Counted from the stretch's first letter, positions 44,884-54,356 are shown. The stretch is DNA of 64,000 nucleotides from Gammaproteobacteria bacterium (GCA_019634835.1 JAHCAO010000009.1:1-64000); one strand, 5' to 3'. Numbers and translations are program-made. The notes: generated from the letters alone by a model not told the origin.

Positions 44884-45561
44884 ATGATACCTTATTCGGA
44901 ACTTATTTTGCGTCTTTTACTGGCGGCTTTATTAGGGAGCGCCATTGGTTTAGAGAGAGAACGATTATTATGGGCAGCGGGTCTGCGTACGCATATGCTC
45001 GTATGCACTGGGTCATGCCTTATCATGATTGTATCTGCCTTCGGTTTCTCGGATATTTTGGGAACAGCAGATGTCCAGCTTGATCCTTCACGGATTGCTG
45101 CGCAAGTTGTTTCCGGCATAGGGTTTCTTGGAGCTGGAGCTATTTTATTACGTGGCGATATCGTACGCGGTTTAACGACGGCGGCAAGCGTATGGGCTGT
45201 TGCAGGTATCGGATTGGCCGTTGGTGGTGGTCTTTATGCTGCAGCGGTTTCAGCGACGGTTATTATTCTCATTATCTTAGCGGGCATTAAGCCACTCGAA
45301 GAAAAATTTAAAACAAGAAGAAATAATACTTGGGTTTTAATGCTGAGTGTCAAACATGGTCAAATGTCTATGGATTTGCTTCAACAAACCATTAAAAGCA
45401 GAACTTCATATGTCCGACAGTTTATTGTTCAACCAACAGATAAGCCCGAGATTGATCAGGTTACGATTGTCTTAACGCGAATTAGCCGATTAATCGCGCT
45501 AGAAATAGTCGCTCAGCTGAAAAATTTATCATGTGTAATAGATGTAAAAGAAAACAATTGA
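44884..45561 (+). CDS. mgtC: MgtC/SapB-family membrane protein
   Basis: A 225-residue protein. The N-terminal half has about five membrane segments with the MgtC signature (LLLAALLGSAIGLERE; RTHMLVCTGSCLIMIVSAF; QVVSGIGFLGAGAIL; GLTTAASVWAVAGIG). The C-terminal 85 residues form a soluble ACT-like domain. MgtC proteins modulate ATP synthase or low-magnesium survival and are linked to intracellular growth. AAGGAT precedes the ATG. Confidence 0.92.
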   Translation: MIPYSELILRLLLAALLGSAIGLERERLLWAAGLRTHMLVCTGSCLIMIVSAFGFSDILGTADVQLDPSRIAAQVVSGIGFLGAGAILLRGDIVRGLTTAASVWAVAGIGLAVGGGLYAAAVSATVIILIILAGIKPLEEKFKTRRNNTWVLMLSVKHGQMSMDLLQQTIKSRTSYVRQFIVQPTDKPEIDQVTIVLTRISRLIALEIVAQLKNLSCVIDVKENN

Positions 45562-45646
45562 AGCTGGTATTGCAGCATGGATGAAGTTTTGTGCGATACC
45601 TTAATATCTTCTAACCCAAGTTATACTGTGTTAAGGAACAAACGGG

Positions 45647-46642
45647 ATGAGCGATCCAAAGAAGAATGAACCAGAGAAGGTGCCAACATTACGAGTATCA
45701 ACGCACATTATTCATCAACCATTAGAACCAATGATAAATCATGACATCAATATTTATATCCACGCTGCAACCAGTGACAATACCCGCCGTGCTTATCGTC
45801 AGGATATTCGTCACTTCATCACCTGGGGTGGCAAGCTGCCTACTACAACCGATGTAATCGTTACCTATCTGCATACACATGCAGCAAAATTAAATGCGCG
45901 TACACTCGCACGTCGCTTAATTGCACTGAAAAATTGGCATGTTCTGCAAGGCTTCTCGGATCCAACGAACCATCCCTTGGTTAAAAAAACACTCACTGGC
46001 ATCAAACATCTGCATGGGAAACCCAAAGAAAAGGCACGGGCTTTGGCTATGGAAGAGCTGTCACAAATGGTCGGTTATCTTAAGTCTCTAGATACTTTGA
46101 TTGCGATGCGAAATATGGCTTTACTATTAGTCGGGTTTTTTGGCGCATTTCGTCGCAGTGAGCTCGTCAACATTAAATGGGAACATATTACTTTTATGCC
46201 CGAAGGCATTGAAATTATCATTCCACGCTCTAAGACCGATCAAAGTGGAGAGGGGCAAGTATGTGCTATTCCCTATGGCGAGGATAGCCTTTGCCCAGTG
46301 ACGGCATTAAAAAATTGGTGTGAAAAGACAGATATCCAATCTGGATTTATCTTTTGTGCCATTGATCGTCATGACAAGATAAGTTCTTTACCTTTGAGCA
46401 TGCAAAGTGTCAATCTTGTTATCAAATCAATTGCAAAAGCATGTCAACTAACGCATGCAAATCAATTTAGCAGCCATAGTTTACGTCGTGGGTTTGCCAC
46501 AACCGCTAGTAGGAAAGGAGCGCCTTTTGTTTCTATCATGCGTCATGGCCGCTGGCGCCACGAAGGGACGGTATTAGGCTACATTGAAGAGGGACAGCGC
46601 TTTCTCGAAAATGCAGCAAAAATGATTTTAATCAAACAGTAG
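45647..46642 (+). CDS. Tyrosine recombinase/integrase
   Basis: A 331-residue phage-integrase-family recombinase: a SAM-like core-binding domain (about 40-130) and a catalytic domain with arginine I in FFGAFRRSELVNIKW, HSLRRGFATTA (H-x-x-R), HGRW and the tyrosine in LGYIEEG. It stands alone between mgtC and the respiratory region and may mark the boundary of an inserted segment. No attachment-site duplication is visible within the window. Confidence 0.9.
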   Translation: MSDPKKNEPEKVPTLRVSTHIIHQPLEPMINHDINIYIHAATSDNTRRAYRQDIRHFITWGGKLPTTTDVIVTYLHTHAAKLNARTLARRLIALKNWHVLQGFSDPTNHPLVKKTLTGIKHLHGKPKEKARALAMEELSQMVGYLKSLDTLIAMRNMALLLVGFFGAFRRSELVNIKWEHITFMPEGIEIIIPRSKTDQSGEGQVCAIPYGEDSLCPVTALKNWCEKTDIQSGFIFCAIDRHDKISSLPLSMQSVNLVIKSIAKACQLTHANQFSSHSLRRGFATTASRKGAPFVSIMRHGRWRHEGTVLGYIEEGQRFLENAAKMILIKQ

Positions 46643-46832
46643 AAGTTTTATTACAGCAATGATCCTTTATAAGATATTGGTCCGCAAATATATATATTCT
46701 ATTTTCCTAAATAAGGTTCTTTTGTTCAACATGAGAATCAAATGAATTTGCATGTTGCATAGTTCAATCGATGTCCAGCAAACTAATGTTGCTGTCAAAT
46801 CGTTATGGATAAATGAATTAAAATTGTTTTGT

Positions 46833-47249
46833 TCAAAACGTCAAAATAATACCTGAAACACAGAGAAGAATAAATTTTGCTATTTCAACCATTCCATAAA
46901 ACGCATGTACAAAAGATGGAGGAGACTGATCTCCAGCAATGATGATGCTCACTCGCTCATTTAATCGCGGTAACAACCAGATTGATTGAATGCAAAGAAT
47001 GAGTATTAATCCGCCCAACATTAAATAAATTTCGAATGAAACGCTAGCAAATATAATTAGGGCAATAACAAGCAAAGCCAAAACAGTTTGTACTTTATGA
47101 AAATAATTAAAAACAGTTCTTCCCACATCTAAGCCAATAGGTCTAGTAAGGCTGGGTGCGTGAAATTTTGCCCAGCTTTCTAAAAAAGAAATGCCAAGAA
47201 TCATTCCTGCCCATAAAAATACGATGATAACAATTAGCTGTGTGAGCAC
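46833..47249 (-). CDS. Four-helix membrane protein coupled to a cupin
   Basis: A 138-residue protein with four membrane segments. The first loop (GISFLESWAKFHAPSLTRPIGLDVGR) is well formed but I know no function. It overlaps the cupin stop by 16 bases, so both are expressed together from the NsrR-box promoter at 47593. Role in nitrosative stress is inferred from that. Confidence 0.75.
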   Translation of the reverse strand: MLTQLIVIIVFLWAGMILGISFLESWAKFHAPSLTRPIGLDVGRTVFNYFHKVQTVLALLVIALIIFASVSFEIYLMLGGLILILCIQSIWLLPRLNERVSIIIAGDQSPPSFVHAFYGMVEIAKFILLCVSGIILTF

Positions 47250-47566
47250 GGCTCACTACCACAGCCAATTTCCGGATCATCTAATTTAAGCTGCATATGT
47301 GTAACCATCAATTCTAGATTGCTCTTTGCATCAATGGAATGAGGAACACCAGGTGTCAAATCGAGCACATCACCTTGTGTTATGTGATGAGGAGATTTGT
47401 TTATGTAAAATATGCCTTCTCCTTTAGTCACGACGACAACGAGATCGGCATTCGTCGAGTGTTCTGGTATTGACTCATCTGCAGACAGTGTTAGTCTAAC
47501 GACTTTTAAGCCTTTACGATTTATTAAGAGTTTTTTGGGTTTAGAAGAAATAGTTGTATTGGTCAT
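47234..47566 (-). CDS. Small cupin-domain protein
   Basis: A 110-residue single-domain cupin: HSTNADLVVVVTKGEGIFYI (first motif) and ITQGDVLDLTPGVPHSI (second motif, G...PxxxPH). The C-terminus ends in a histidine/cysteine tail (CGSEPCSHS). Small cupins of this form are found in NO-responsive regulons. Its promoter region carries an NsrR-like box shared with the divergent Rrf2 gene. Confidence 0.8.
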   Translation of the reverse strand: MTNTTISSKPKKLLINRKGLKVVRLTLSADESIPEHSTNADLVVVVTKGEGIFYINKSPHHITQGDVLDLTPGVPHSIDAKSNLELMVTHMQLKLDDPEIGCGSEPCSHS

Positions 47567-47592
47567 TTTTGTTACCTTTGCTCGTTGTTTAT

Positions 47593-47615
47593 AACATATA
47601 TTTTAAATGAATGTT
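47593..47615. promoter_or_regulatory. NsrR-type operator between cupin and rrf2
   Basis: A 23-bp dyad with arms AACATATATTT and AAATGAATGTT around a single T. It has the 11-1-11 layout of NsrR sites (consensus arms AAgATGyATTT and AAATrCATcTT) and differs from that consensus at four positions. It stands between two divergent genes. Confidence 0.7.
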
Positions 47616-47667
47616 ATAATGCGTGACAATAGATGTTGAGTCAAGCAAATAAACTTAGAGGTATAAC

Positions 47668-48111
47668 ATGCAATTGACATTTTATTCTGATTATTCATTT
47701 AGGGTGCTATTCTATTTGGCCAATATGAAAAAAGAAACGGCAACAATCGCAGAAATATCAGATTTTTATCATATTTCTAAAAATCATTTAGTAAAAGTTG
47801 TTCATCGACTATCCCAGCAAGGATTCATTATTAGTCTGCGTGGCAAAGGCGGTGGGATCAAACTCGCTAAAAAACCTAATGAAATTAAACTCAGTGATGT
47901 TGCCCGCAAAACTGAACCTAATTTTACATTAGTCGAATGTTTTGATGCGAAAACCAATCAATGCGTAATCACTGGTGCATGCCGATTAAAAGGTATTTTA
48001 AATGAAGCATTAATGGCTTTTTTTCACGTGTTGGAGAATTATACGATTGCAGATACACTCAATAATAAGCTAACAAAACAAATTACTCTCTCACTATTAA
48101 ATCAGAAATAA
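47668..48111 (+). CDS. nsrR: Rrf2-family regulator, NsrR-like
   Basis: A 147-residue Rrf2 protein: winged helix (TIAEISDFYHISKNHLVKVVHRLSQQGFIISLRGKGGGIKLAK) and the three-cysteine cluster-binding loop C-x5-7-C-x5-C (ECFDAKTNQCVITGAC, about 91-106), as in NO-sensing NsrR [Fe-S] repressors. AGAGG lies upstream. The box at 47593-47615 is in its promoter and the NO reductase remnant follows it. Confidence 0.87.
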   Translation: MQLTFYSDYSFRVLFYLANMKKETATIAEISDFYHISKNHLVKVVHRLSQQGFIISLRGKGGGIKLAKKPNEIKLSDVARKTEPNFTLVECFDAKTNQCVITGACRLKGILNEALMAFFHVLENYTIADTLNNKLTKQITLSLLNQK

Positions 48112-48181
48112 TGGTTTAGTTATTATCAATTAAATCGTTTGAGTCAATTACGTCCTTGACAGTAGAAAATACGAGCATTAA

Positions 48182-48376
48182 CATGCATATAAAATACATG
48201 TTAAGAAGATCACTCCAGCTAATTTATTTAAATTGTGGATGCGCTTACCTGGCGATGTTGTTTTCGCACTAGGAGCACTCATGATGGCTTTTGATTTCAT
48301 TATGAAAACTAAACCATTTTTTCCAAAATTATCTCTTAAGACATCAAAAAATAATATGTTAGAAGAACTGATATAG
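48182..48376 (+). pseudogene. C-terminal remnant of a quinol-type NO reductase (norB)
   Basis: This frame is open from just after a TAA (48179) to a TAG at 48376, with no start codon at its beginning. It includes TPANLFKLWMRLPGDVVFALG and MAFDFIMK, which matches the C-terminal helix of single-subunit NO reductases (RxPGDxxFAxGAL). The remaining ~700 residues are missing. A stem-loop (arms 48395-48404 and 48415-48424) follows. The interval 48112-48495 holds nothing else. Confidence 0.7.
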
Positions 48377-48495
48377 CTACATAAAATTAAAAGTAGGGTG
48401 GATAAGAACGGAGCTATTCACCCTAAGTAATAATAATTTGCAAATTGAAATTAATGCCATATGCATTGATCTATTGAATGAGGTAAATTCCCACA

Positions 48496-48879
48496 TCATT
48501 TTTTTGAAATAGCACCTATTTTTAAAGACTCCGCAATTAAATTAGCTTTTTCTACTATTACATAAGCTTCTTGAGTGGGTAGATGTTTCAATGATTCTTC
48601 TTTAAATAACAGAAGCCAGCGAGAGAAATGTTTTTCCGTTAGCTGGGTTTTTTCACCTAAAATGACATGTTTTCTATAAGCATTGCCATGATATTCATTT
48701 GTCTTCAACATTATGCTATTCCAAAATTGGCAAATCAAAGGTATATGATGATCCCAATCTACTTTAGCAACATCATTGAAAATTGGATCTAAAATTTCAT
48801 CGTGTTGAACTCTTTGATAAAAATGGGCGACCAAATTTTTTATGTGCTCAGTAGTAAGTAGGCTCATGTTGTTTCTCAT
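48496..48879 (-). CDS. Group III truncated haemoglobin
   Basis: A 127-residue truncated globin. FYQRVQHDEILDPIFNDV is the B/E-helix start, WDHHIPLICQFWNSIML contains the conserved WxxH/FW pattern, and GNAYRKHVIL holds the proximal histidine (about H71). Group III globins are linked to NO or microaerobic respiration; the neighbours here support that. Confidence 0.85.
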   Translation of the reverse strand: MRNNMSLLTTEHIKNLVAHFYQRVQHDEILDPIFNDVAKVDWDHHIPLICQFWNSIMLKTNEYHGNAYRKHVILGEKTQLTEKHFSRWLLLFKEESLKHLPTQEAYVIVEKANLIAESLKIGAISKK

Positions 48880-49009
48880 TTTAATAGTTGATTAGTTTTT
48901 TACTAAAAAAATTTTAATTCGTTTGTCAGGATTTTAATCATCCGATTTAATATTCATTTTTGGCGACACACATTTGTAACAGTTATCGATTTATTTTTTA
49001 TTAAAAACA

Positions 49010-49288
49010 TTAAATCAAACAGAAACTAACTTTCAATTTATGCATAACCTCTCCAATTGAAATTTTACTTGGGGTTTTTGCTAATTTAATACCATGACTT
49101 TTTTCCTTAACATTAATGATGAATCCGAGTTGTGTTAGGCTTTGTACGACTTTAGTCAGATGGTTTTTAGGAATCTGATAATACTCCGAAATTTCAGTGA
49201 TTGTGGCAAATTTATTTGGCGCTCGACTCAAATAAAGTAGAACGAGCAAAGAGTAATCAACATAAGGCGGTAGTTGCATGTTTAACAT
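49010..49288 (-). pseudogene. Truncated second Rrf2-family gene
   Basis: A 92-residue product clearly homologous to the Rrf2 at 47668 (DYSLLVLLYLS; TITEISEYYQIPKNHLTKVVQSLTQLGFII; GIKLAKTPSKISIGEVM). It ends right after this winged-helix part, about 50 residues short, and lacks the cysteine loop. It could still bind DNA as an insensitive repressor, or it may be dead. It is divergent from cydA. Confidence 0.7.
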
Positions 49289-49313
49289 CTCTTGACAATA
49301 TAATTAACCAATT

Positions 49314-49340
49314 ATAACATGTATACTATATACATGTTAT
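49314..49340. promoter_or_regulatory. Near-perfect Rrf2/NsrR-like dyad before cydAB
   Basis: A 27-bp dyad: outer arms ATAACATGTATA and TATACATGTTAT around CTA. Its inner 23 bp (arms AACATGTATAC and ATATACATGTT, one T between) again have the 11-1-11 layout of the box at 47593. It lies 26 bases from the truncated Rrf2 start and about 90 bases before cydA. Confidence 0.7.
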
Positions 49341-49429
49341 CATCTAGTGATGCAATGGATACATATTTAATGGCTTAAAATAGGCGTATTTTAAAATTTT
49401 TAGTTAATAATAATTACAGAGTAAAATAT

Positions 49430-50812
49430 ATGCATCTTGAGCCACTGCTTTTATCACGTTTACAATTTGCATGGGTTATTGCGTTTCATATTCTCTTGCC
49501 TGCATTCACAGTCGGCCTTGCCTCTTTTATTGCTGTACTAGAAGGCATTCATTTTTTTACTAAAAACGAAATATATTTTCGCATCTCAGTGTTCTGGACG
49601 AAAATATTTTCGATTTCGTTTGGCATGGGTGTTGTCTCAGGCATCGTCATGCCATTTCAGTTTGGTACAAACTGGAGCCGTTATGCTGATGCAACGGCAA
49701 ATGTTCTTTCACCTCTTTTTGCGTATGAAGGCATAACAGCCTTCTTTCTAGAAGCATCTTTCCTTGGTGTACTTTTATTCGGACGCAACCTTGTTCCCCG
49801 CTGGGCACATTTTTTTTCAGCATCGATGGTGGCATTAGGTACTTTACTATCTACTTTCTGGATTTTATCTGCTAACAGTTGGATGCAAACACCCGCTGGA
49901 TTCAAGATTGTGAATGATCTTTTCTTTCCGACGAATTGGCTAGATATTATTTTCAATCCTTCCTTTCCCTATCGATTTGGGCATAATGTCATTGCATTTT
50001 ATATCACAACTGGCTTTGTCGTTGTTGCTGTTGCTGCTTATTTCATTCGCCGAAATATTTTTATCAAAGAAAGTCGAATCATGTTTTCAATGACACTTTG
50101 GCTTTTGACTGTACTCGTTCCACTGCAAATATTCCTAGGTGATTTGCATGGATTGAATACGCTTAAATATCAACCTGCTAAACTCGCTGCAATTGAGGCG
50201 CATTGGAATTCTGAGAAACGCGCGCCACTCATTTTATTTGCGACGCCTGATGAAAAAAATGAAACAAATCACAATGTCATTGAAATTCCTTTGCTTGGTA
50301 GTTTAATTCTAACCCATGAATTAAACGGTGAAATTCCTGGCTTAAAACAATGGCCTGCTGATCAACGCGCTCCTGTTGCTATCACTTTCTTTGCTTTTCG
50401 CATCATGGTTGGATTGGGGCTCATGATGTTGTGTGTCATTATTTTAAGTTTATGGTTACGATTCCATCGCCGTTTGCATGCGGAATGGTTTTTACGTATA
50501 TGTCAGTATGCCGGTCCGATTGGATTCCTTACTGTACTTGCAGGTTGGGTAACAACAGAAGTAGGACGTCAACCCTGGACGGTGTATGGATTATTACGCA
50601 CAGCTCATTCAATTAGTCCGTCACTGACTGGTATTGATGTTTTGCTTTCTTTTGTAGGTTATATACTGGTCTATCTCATTATTTTCCCAGTTGGATTCAC
50701 TTTAATGGCAAAAATCATTCGCAAAGGACCTGCTGAAACTGGTTCAAACGAGCCTATCGAAGGGGGGCAGCCAAGCAGTCCTGTCATTACACCACCGGAG
50801 TACAAAACATGA
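49430..50812 (+). CDS. cydA: Cytochrome bd oxidase subunit I, short-Q-loop (CIO) type
   Basis: A 460-residue subunit. LSRLQFAWVIAFHILLPAFTVG carries the haem-b595 ligand region (H19), WTKIFSISFGMGVVSGIVMPFQFGTNW is the helix before the Q loop, and GWVTTEVGRQPWTVYGLLRT is the conserved late motif. The Q loop is short as in CioA and length matches the cyanide-insensitive class. It oxidises quinol and reduces oxygen; bd oxidases resist NO. It overlaps cydB by four bases (ATGA). Confidence 0.94.
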   Translation: MHLEPLLLSRLQFAWVIAFHILLPAFTVGLASFIAVLEGIHFFTKNEIYFRISVFWTKIFSISFGMGVVSGIVMPFQFGTNWSRYADATANVLSPLFAYEGITAFFLEASFLGVLLFGRNLVPRWAHFFSASMVALGTLLSTFWILSANSWMQTPAGFKIVNDLFFPTNWLDIIFNPSFPYRFGHNVIAFYITTGFVVVAVAAYFIRRNIFIKESRIMFSMTLWLLTVLVPLQIFLGDLHGLNTLKYQPAKLAAIEAHWNSEKRAPLILFATPDEKNETNHNVIEIPLLGSLILTHELNGEIPGLKQWPADQRAPVAITFFAFRIMVGLGLMMLCVIILSLWLRFHRRLHAEWFLRICQYAGPIGFLTVLAGWVTTEVGRQPWTVYGLLRTAHSISPSLTGIDVLLSFVGYILVYLIIFPVGFTLMAKIIRKGPAETGSNEPIEGGQPSSPVITPPEYKT

Positions 50813-51813
50813 TAATTGATTTGGTGCCGTTATGGACAATCATTCTTGGAGCAGCGGTCTTTTTTTATGTATTACTGGATGGATTTGACCTTGGCGTTGG
50901 CATACTTTATGGATTTGCTATGAATCGTAATGATCGTAATCTAATTATGAATTCAATTGCTCCGGTTTGGGATGGAAATGAAACTTGGTTAATATTAGGC
51001 AGCATTGGTTTGCTTGCAGCATTTCCACTTGCTTTCGCAATTGTGATCCCTGCTGTGTATTTTCCCGTTTTAATCATGTTATTGGCATTAATCTTCAGGG
51101 GCGTTGCTTTCGAATTTCATTACAGAGATACGGAGCATGTAACATTTTGGGATCATGCTTTTTGTATTGGATCACTTGTTGCAACATTTGCACAAGGAAT
51201 CATTGCTGGTGCTTTTATTCAGGGATTTGCTGTTGAAGGACGTAAATTCGTTGGCACCTCTTTTGATTGTTTTACGTCGTTTTCTTTGTTTACCGGCTTT
51301 GCGCTTGTTTTTGGGTATGCCTTACTTGGTGCCGGCTGGTTAATACTTAAGACAAATGGAGAATTACAACAAACTGTACGTCGTCAAGGCCGTTGGTGCT
51401 TTCTCGCTGTTCTCATTGCAATTGGAATAGTTTCTCTTTGGACCCCACTGATGGACAATCATATTGCTCATCGATGGTTTTCTTGGCCTAATATAGCCTA
51501 CCTCTCCATTATTCCAATCATTACAGTAGTCATTGCTCTTTTTGAATGGCGAGCACTAAATAATAATTCTGAAATTGTACCTTTCATTGGAGCAGTAGGA
51601 TTATTCTTGATTTCATATTTAGGCATTGCAATTAGCCTTTTCCCAATGATTGTTCCTCATCATTTTACATTATGGCAAGCGGCGTCTTCTCCTGATACTC
51701 AAGCATTTTTGATTATCGGAACGTTATTTTTATTACCAATAATCCTTATGTATAGCGCATGGTCTTATTGGGTATTTCGCGGGAAGGTACGAGCTGATGT
51801 TGGCTACCATTAA
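50809..51813 (+). CDS. cydB: Cytochrome bd oxidase subunit II
   Basis: A 334-residue membrane protein with YVLLDGFDLGVGILYGF, MNSIAPVWDGNETWLILGSIGLLAAFPLAFA and FRGVAFEFHYR, the CydB signatures. About eight to nine helices. It is translationally coupled to cydA. No cydX-like small gene is seen after it. Confidence 0.95.
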   Translation: MIIDLVPLWTIILGAAVFFYVLLDGFDLGVGILYGFAMNRNDRNLIMNSIAPVWDGNETWLILGSIGLLAAFPLAFAIVIPAVYFPVLIMLLALIFRGVAFEFHYRDTEHVTFWDHAFCIGSLVATFAQGIIAGAFIQGFAVEGRKFVGTSFDCFTSFSLFTGFALVFGYALLGAGWLILKTNGELQQTVRRQGRWCFLAVLIAIGIVSLWTPLMDNHIAHRWFSWPNIAYLSIIPIITVVIALFEWRALNNNSEIVPFIGAVGLFLISYLGIAISLFPMIVPHHFTLWQAASSPDTQAFLIIGTLFLLPIILMYSAWSYWVFRGKVRADVGYH

Positions 51814-52025
51814 AGTTTGTACTACTGCTTCTTTGGGTTGCGAACATTTTCTTATTGCCAGCCAACTTAATTGACAAGAAAAATGATGGATTATAACATG
51901 CATTCAATATGTATCTTTATGCTAATATATTCAAATTCAATTAATTGCATCAATTTTGTCATCTATAAATGATCATCTTGATGACAGAGTATTTTTATAG
52001 AACACTTATCTGATCAAATCATTTA

Positions 52026-52910
52026 ATGGAAACTATTATGATTTCTTGTCTGCGTCAATATCTCATACTCTGTAAAGCACGAGTTGTTTTGCTTATGTTA
52101 TTGACGACATGGGCTGGAATGTATCTTAGTACTCATGAATCTATTTCATTGTGGTTATGGATTAATACCACTCTTGGTATCGCGTTTATGTCTGGGTCAG
52201 CAGCAACAATTAATCACATTATTGACCAACATATTGATGCAATAATGGAGCGTACGAAACGTCGTCCTCTTCCTACCGGTAACTTGTCCTTATATTCTGC
52301 TAGTGTATTTGCGACATTATTGGGTTCCAGTGGATTTCTAATTCTCTTTTTTGGTGTCAATATACTTACTGCGATTCTTACTCTATTAGCAGCTATCGGA
52401 TATTCTATCGTCTATTCAGCCTATTTAAAACATGCAACTTCACAAAATATAGTGATTGGTGGATTATCTGGTGCAATGCCGCCGTTGCTTGGTTGGGTTG
52501 CTGTGACAGGACAAATAGACCCGCAAGCATGGTTACTAGTCTTAATTATTTTCAGCTGGACGCCAGCCCATGTCTGGGCGCTTAGTCTGCATCGATTAGA
52601 GGATTATAAAAGAGCCGGGGTTCCCATGCTACCCATAACTCATGGTGTTTCATTTACAAAACTCAACATCATATTCTATAGTCTCTTGACGATTGCTTGC
52701 AGCTTGCTGCCGTACGCTATTGGCATGAGCGGTAAACCATATTTTGTTTGTGCATTATTATTGGGCATGGGTTTGCTTGGGTATGCTTTAAAATTACAAC
52801 TTTCAAGGACATATCATCGAATTGCATTAAAAACTTTTCACTATTCATTGATTTATTTGACGGGGTTATTCTTTGCAATCTTATTAGATCATCATTTATT
52901 GCTAAATTAG
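52026..52910 (+). CDS. cyoE: Protohaem IX farnesyltransferase (haem O synthase)
   Basis: A 294-residue UbiA-family enzyme with eight to nine helices. The substrate motif NHIIDQHIDAIMERTKRRPLPTG is complete (D66/D70 region) and a second SLHRLEDYKRAGVPMLP lies near residue 190. It makes haem O from haem B. There is no ctaA for haem A. A start at 52038 is also possible. The haem O may be needed for the haem-copper enzyme at 61 kb. Confidence 0.92.
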   Translation: METIMISCLRQYLILCKARVVLLMLLTTWAGMYLSTHESISLWLWINTTLGIAFMSGSAATINHIIDQHIDAIMERTKRRPLPTGNLSLYSASVFATLLGSSGFLILFFGVNILTAILTLLAAIGYSIVYSAYLKHATSQNIVIGGLSGAMPPLLGWVAVTGQIDPQAWLLVLIIFSWTPAHVWALSLHRLEDYKRAGVPMLPITHGVSFTKLNIIFYSLLTIACSLLPYAIGMSGKPYFVCALLLGMGLLGYALKLQLSRTYHRIALKTFHYSLIYLTGLFFAILLDHHLLLN

Positions 52911-53198
52911 CTATCTCTTAAACTAGTTATGTCACGAAATTATGCTTTTATAATATGAGATTTGGCTCTCATTCGAGTCAAAAAGAAACAAATATTCACA
53001 TACTTCAAATGTACGATTAATATGACTACATGAGTCGCTATTGCTTTTTTCTCAAAATTATACATCATACTGTATAATAATGGTAAGTTTAATTAAATAT
53101 GTTTAAATATTGTTACTAATAAACAATATTACATGAATATCACAATAGAATATAATCTTTATCTAGCCAAGAGAAATTGCATAAGGATACGTGCGATC
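52911..53198. other. Intergenic, no gene recognised
   Basis: The 288 bases between cyoE and the phasin-like gene are AT-rich. I see no convincing open frame, hairpin or operator of the Rrf2 kind in them. Confidence 0.5.
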
Positions 53199-53540
53199 AT
53201 GCCTCATTTAGAATTGCAAAATAATTGCGACAATTTTTTAAAATTGATCAAAGAATATTCTATTTCAGAGGATAAAAATAGCAACTTTCTGCATCAAAAC
53301 TATATTCGACAAAATATTGCCTTACTTAATGACATACTTTTGGTTAGTTTAAACCACTTAAAAAAACTACAAGAAGTAAACTCTGCAAACGATGTTATCT
53401 GCACTCAGGCGCGATTTAGTAATGAAATAAACAAAAAAATTTCATTTATGTCACAAAATTTCCTGACTAATTCATTGAGAAACGTTACAACAGATTATGA
53501 CGAATGGCTTCGTGCTCATTGTGATTTAGCAACAGACTAA
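53199..53540 (+). CDS. Small helical protein, phasin-like
   Basis: A 113-residue helical protein (LLNDILLVSLNHLKKLQEVNSANDVICTQARFSNEINKKISFMSQNF) that resembles phasin-family granule proteins: a continuous amphipathic helix with an x-L-x-x-L pattern. AAGGA precedes the ATG at 53199; the frame opens further upstream. Assignment tentative. Confidence 0.55.
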   Translation: MPHLELQNNCDNFLKLIKEYSISEDKNSNFLHQNYIRQNIALLNDILLVSLNHLKKLQEVNSANDVICTQARFSNEINKKISFMSQNFLTNSLRNVTTDYDEWLRAHCDLATD

Positions 53541-53579
53541 AACAATCATTTGATTATTTGAGAAATTCAAGGAGGGAAT

Positions 53580-54302
53580 ATGACTATTTACGACGTCAAG
53601 TTAATTGATCGAAAAGAAGTCGCTGAAAATACCATGGCATTCTATTTTGAAAAACCAGACGGATTTACTTATAAGGCTGGTCAATTTGCCGATTTTACGT
53701 TAATTGATCCAAAAGAAACCGATGCGGAAGGTAATATTCGTGGATTCTCACTCTCTAATCCTCCCTATGCAAAAGAATTAATGATTACAACTCGTTTGCG
53801 TGATACAGCATTTAAACGTGTGTTAAAAACACTTCCGTTTGGAACCGTGCTTAAGTTTGATGCAGCATACGGTTCATTTACGTTGCATAACAATAAAGAT
53901 ATTCCTGCTGTTTACCTCACTGGCGGCATAGGGATTACGCCCGTCAGAAGTATTGTTATGCAAGCAGCAAAAGATAAACTATCCCATCAAATTTTTCTTT
54001 TTTATTCTAACCACCGACCTGAAGATACCGCTTTTCTTGATGAATTAAAGGCACTTGAGAGTGAAAATCCTAATTATCACTTTATTCCAACCATGACAGA
54101 TATGGATAAATCCAAGAAAAAATGGCACGATGAAAAAGGATATATCAATAAAGCAATGCTTGAGAAATACATTAAAGATTTAACTAAACCTATTTACTAC
54201 ATATCTGGTCCAGCAGCAATGGTGACTGCGATGCGTAAAACGTTAAATGAAGCAGGTGTTAATGATGACAATATTCGTACAGAAGAATTTTCTGGTTATT
54301 AA
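53580..54302 (+). CDS. FAD/NAD(P)-binding oxidoreductase (ferredoxin-NADP reductase type)
   Basis: A 240-residue FNR-family reductase: FAD-binding RGFSLSNPP (RxFS), pyridine-nucleotide loop LTGGIGITPVRSI, and the C-terminal EEFSGY. It lacks a fused globin or ferredoxin. AGGAGG is seven bases before the start. It could reduce the truncated haemoglobin, as separate-chain analogue of flavohaemoglobin, or feed the sdh-linked chain; both are inference. Confidence 0.88.
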   Translation: MTIYDVKLIDRKEVAENTMAFYFEKPDGFTYKAGQFADFTLIDPKETDAEGNIRGFSLSNPPYAKELMITTRLRDTAFKRVLKTLPFGTVLKFDAAYGSFTLHNNKDIPAVYLTGGIGITPVRSIVMQAAKDKLSHQIFLFYSNHRPEDTAFLDELKALESENPNYHFIPTMTDMDKSKKKWHDEKGYINKAMLEKYIKDLTKPIYYISGPAAMVTAMRKTLNEAGVNDDNIRTEEFSGY

Positions 54303-54356
54303 TTTATGTTAGAGCGTTAATTTTATTCGCGATTGAGATGAAGTCAGGAGGTCACC

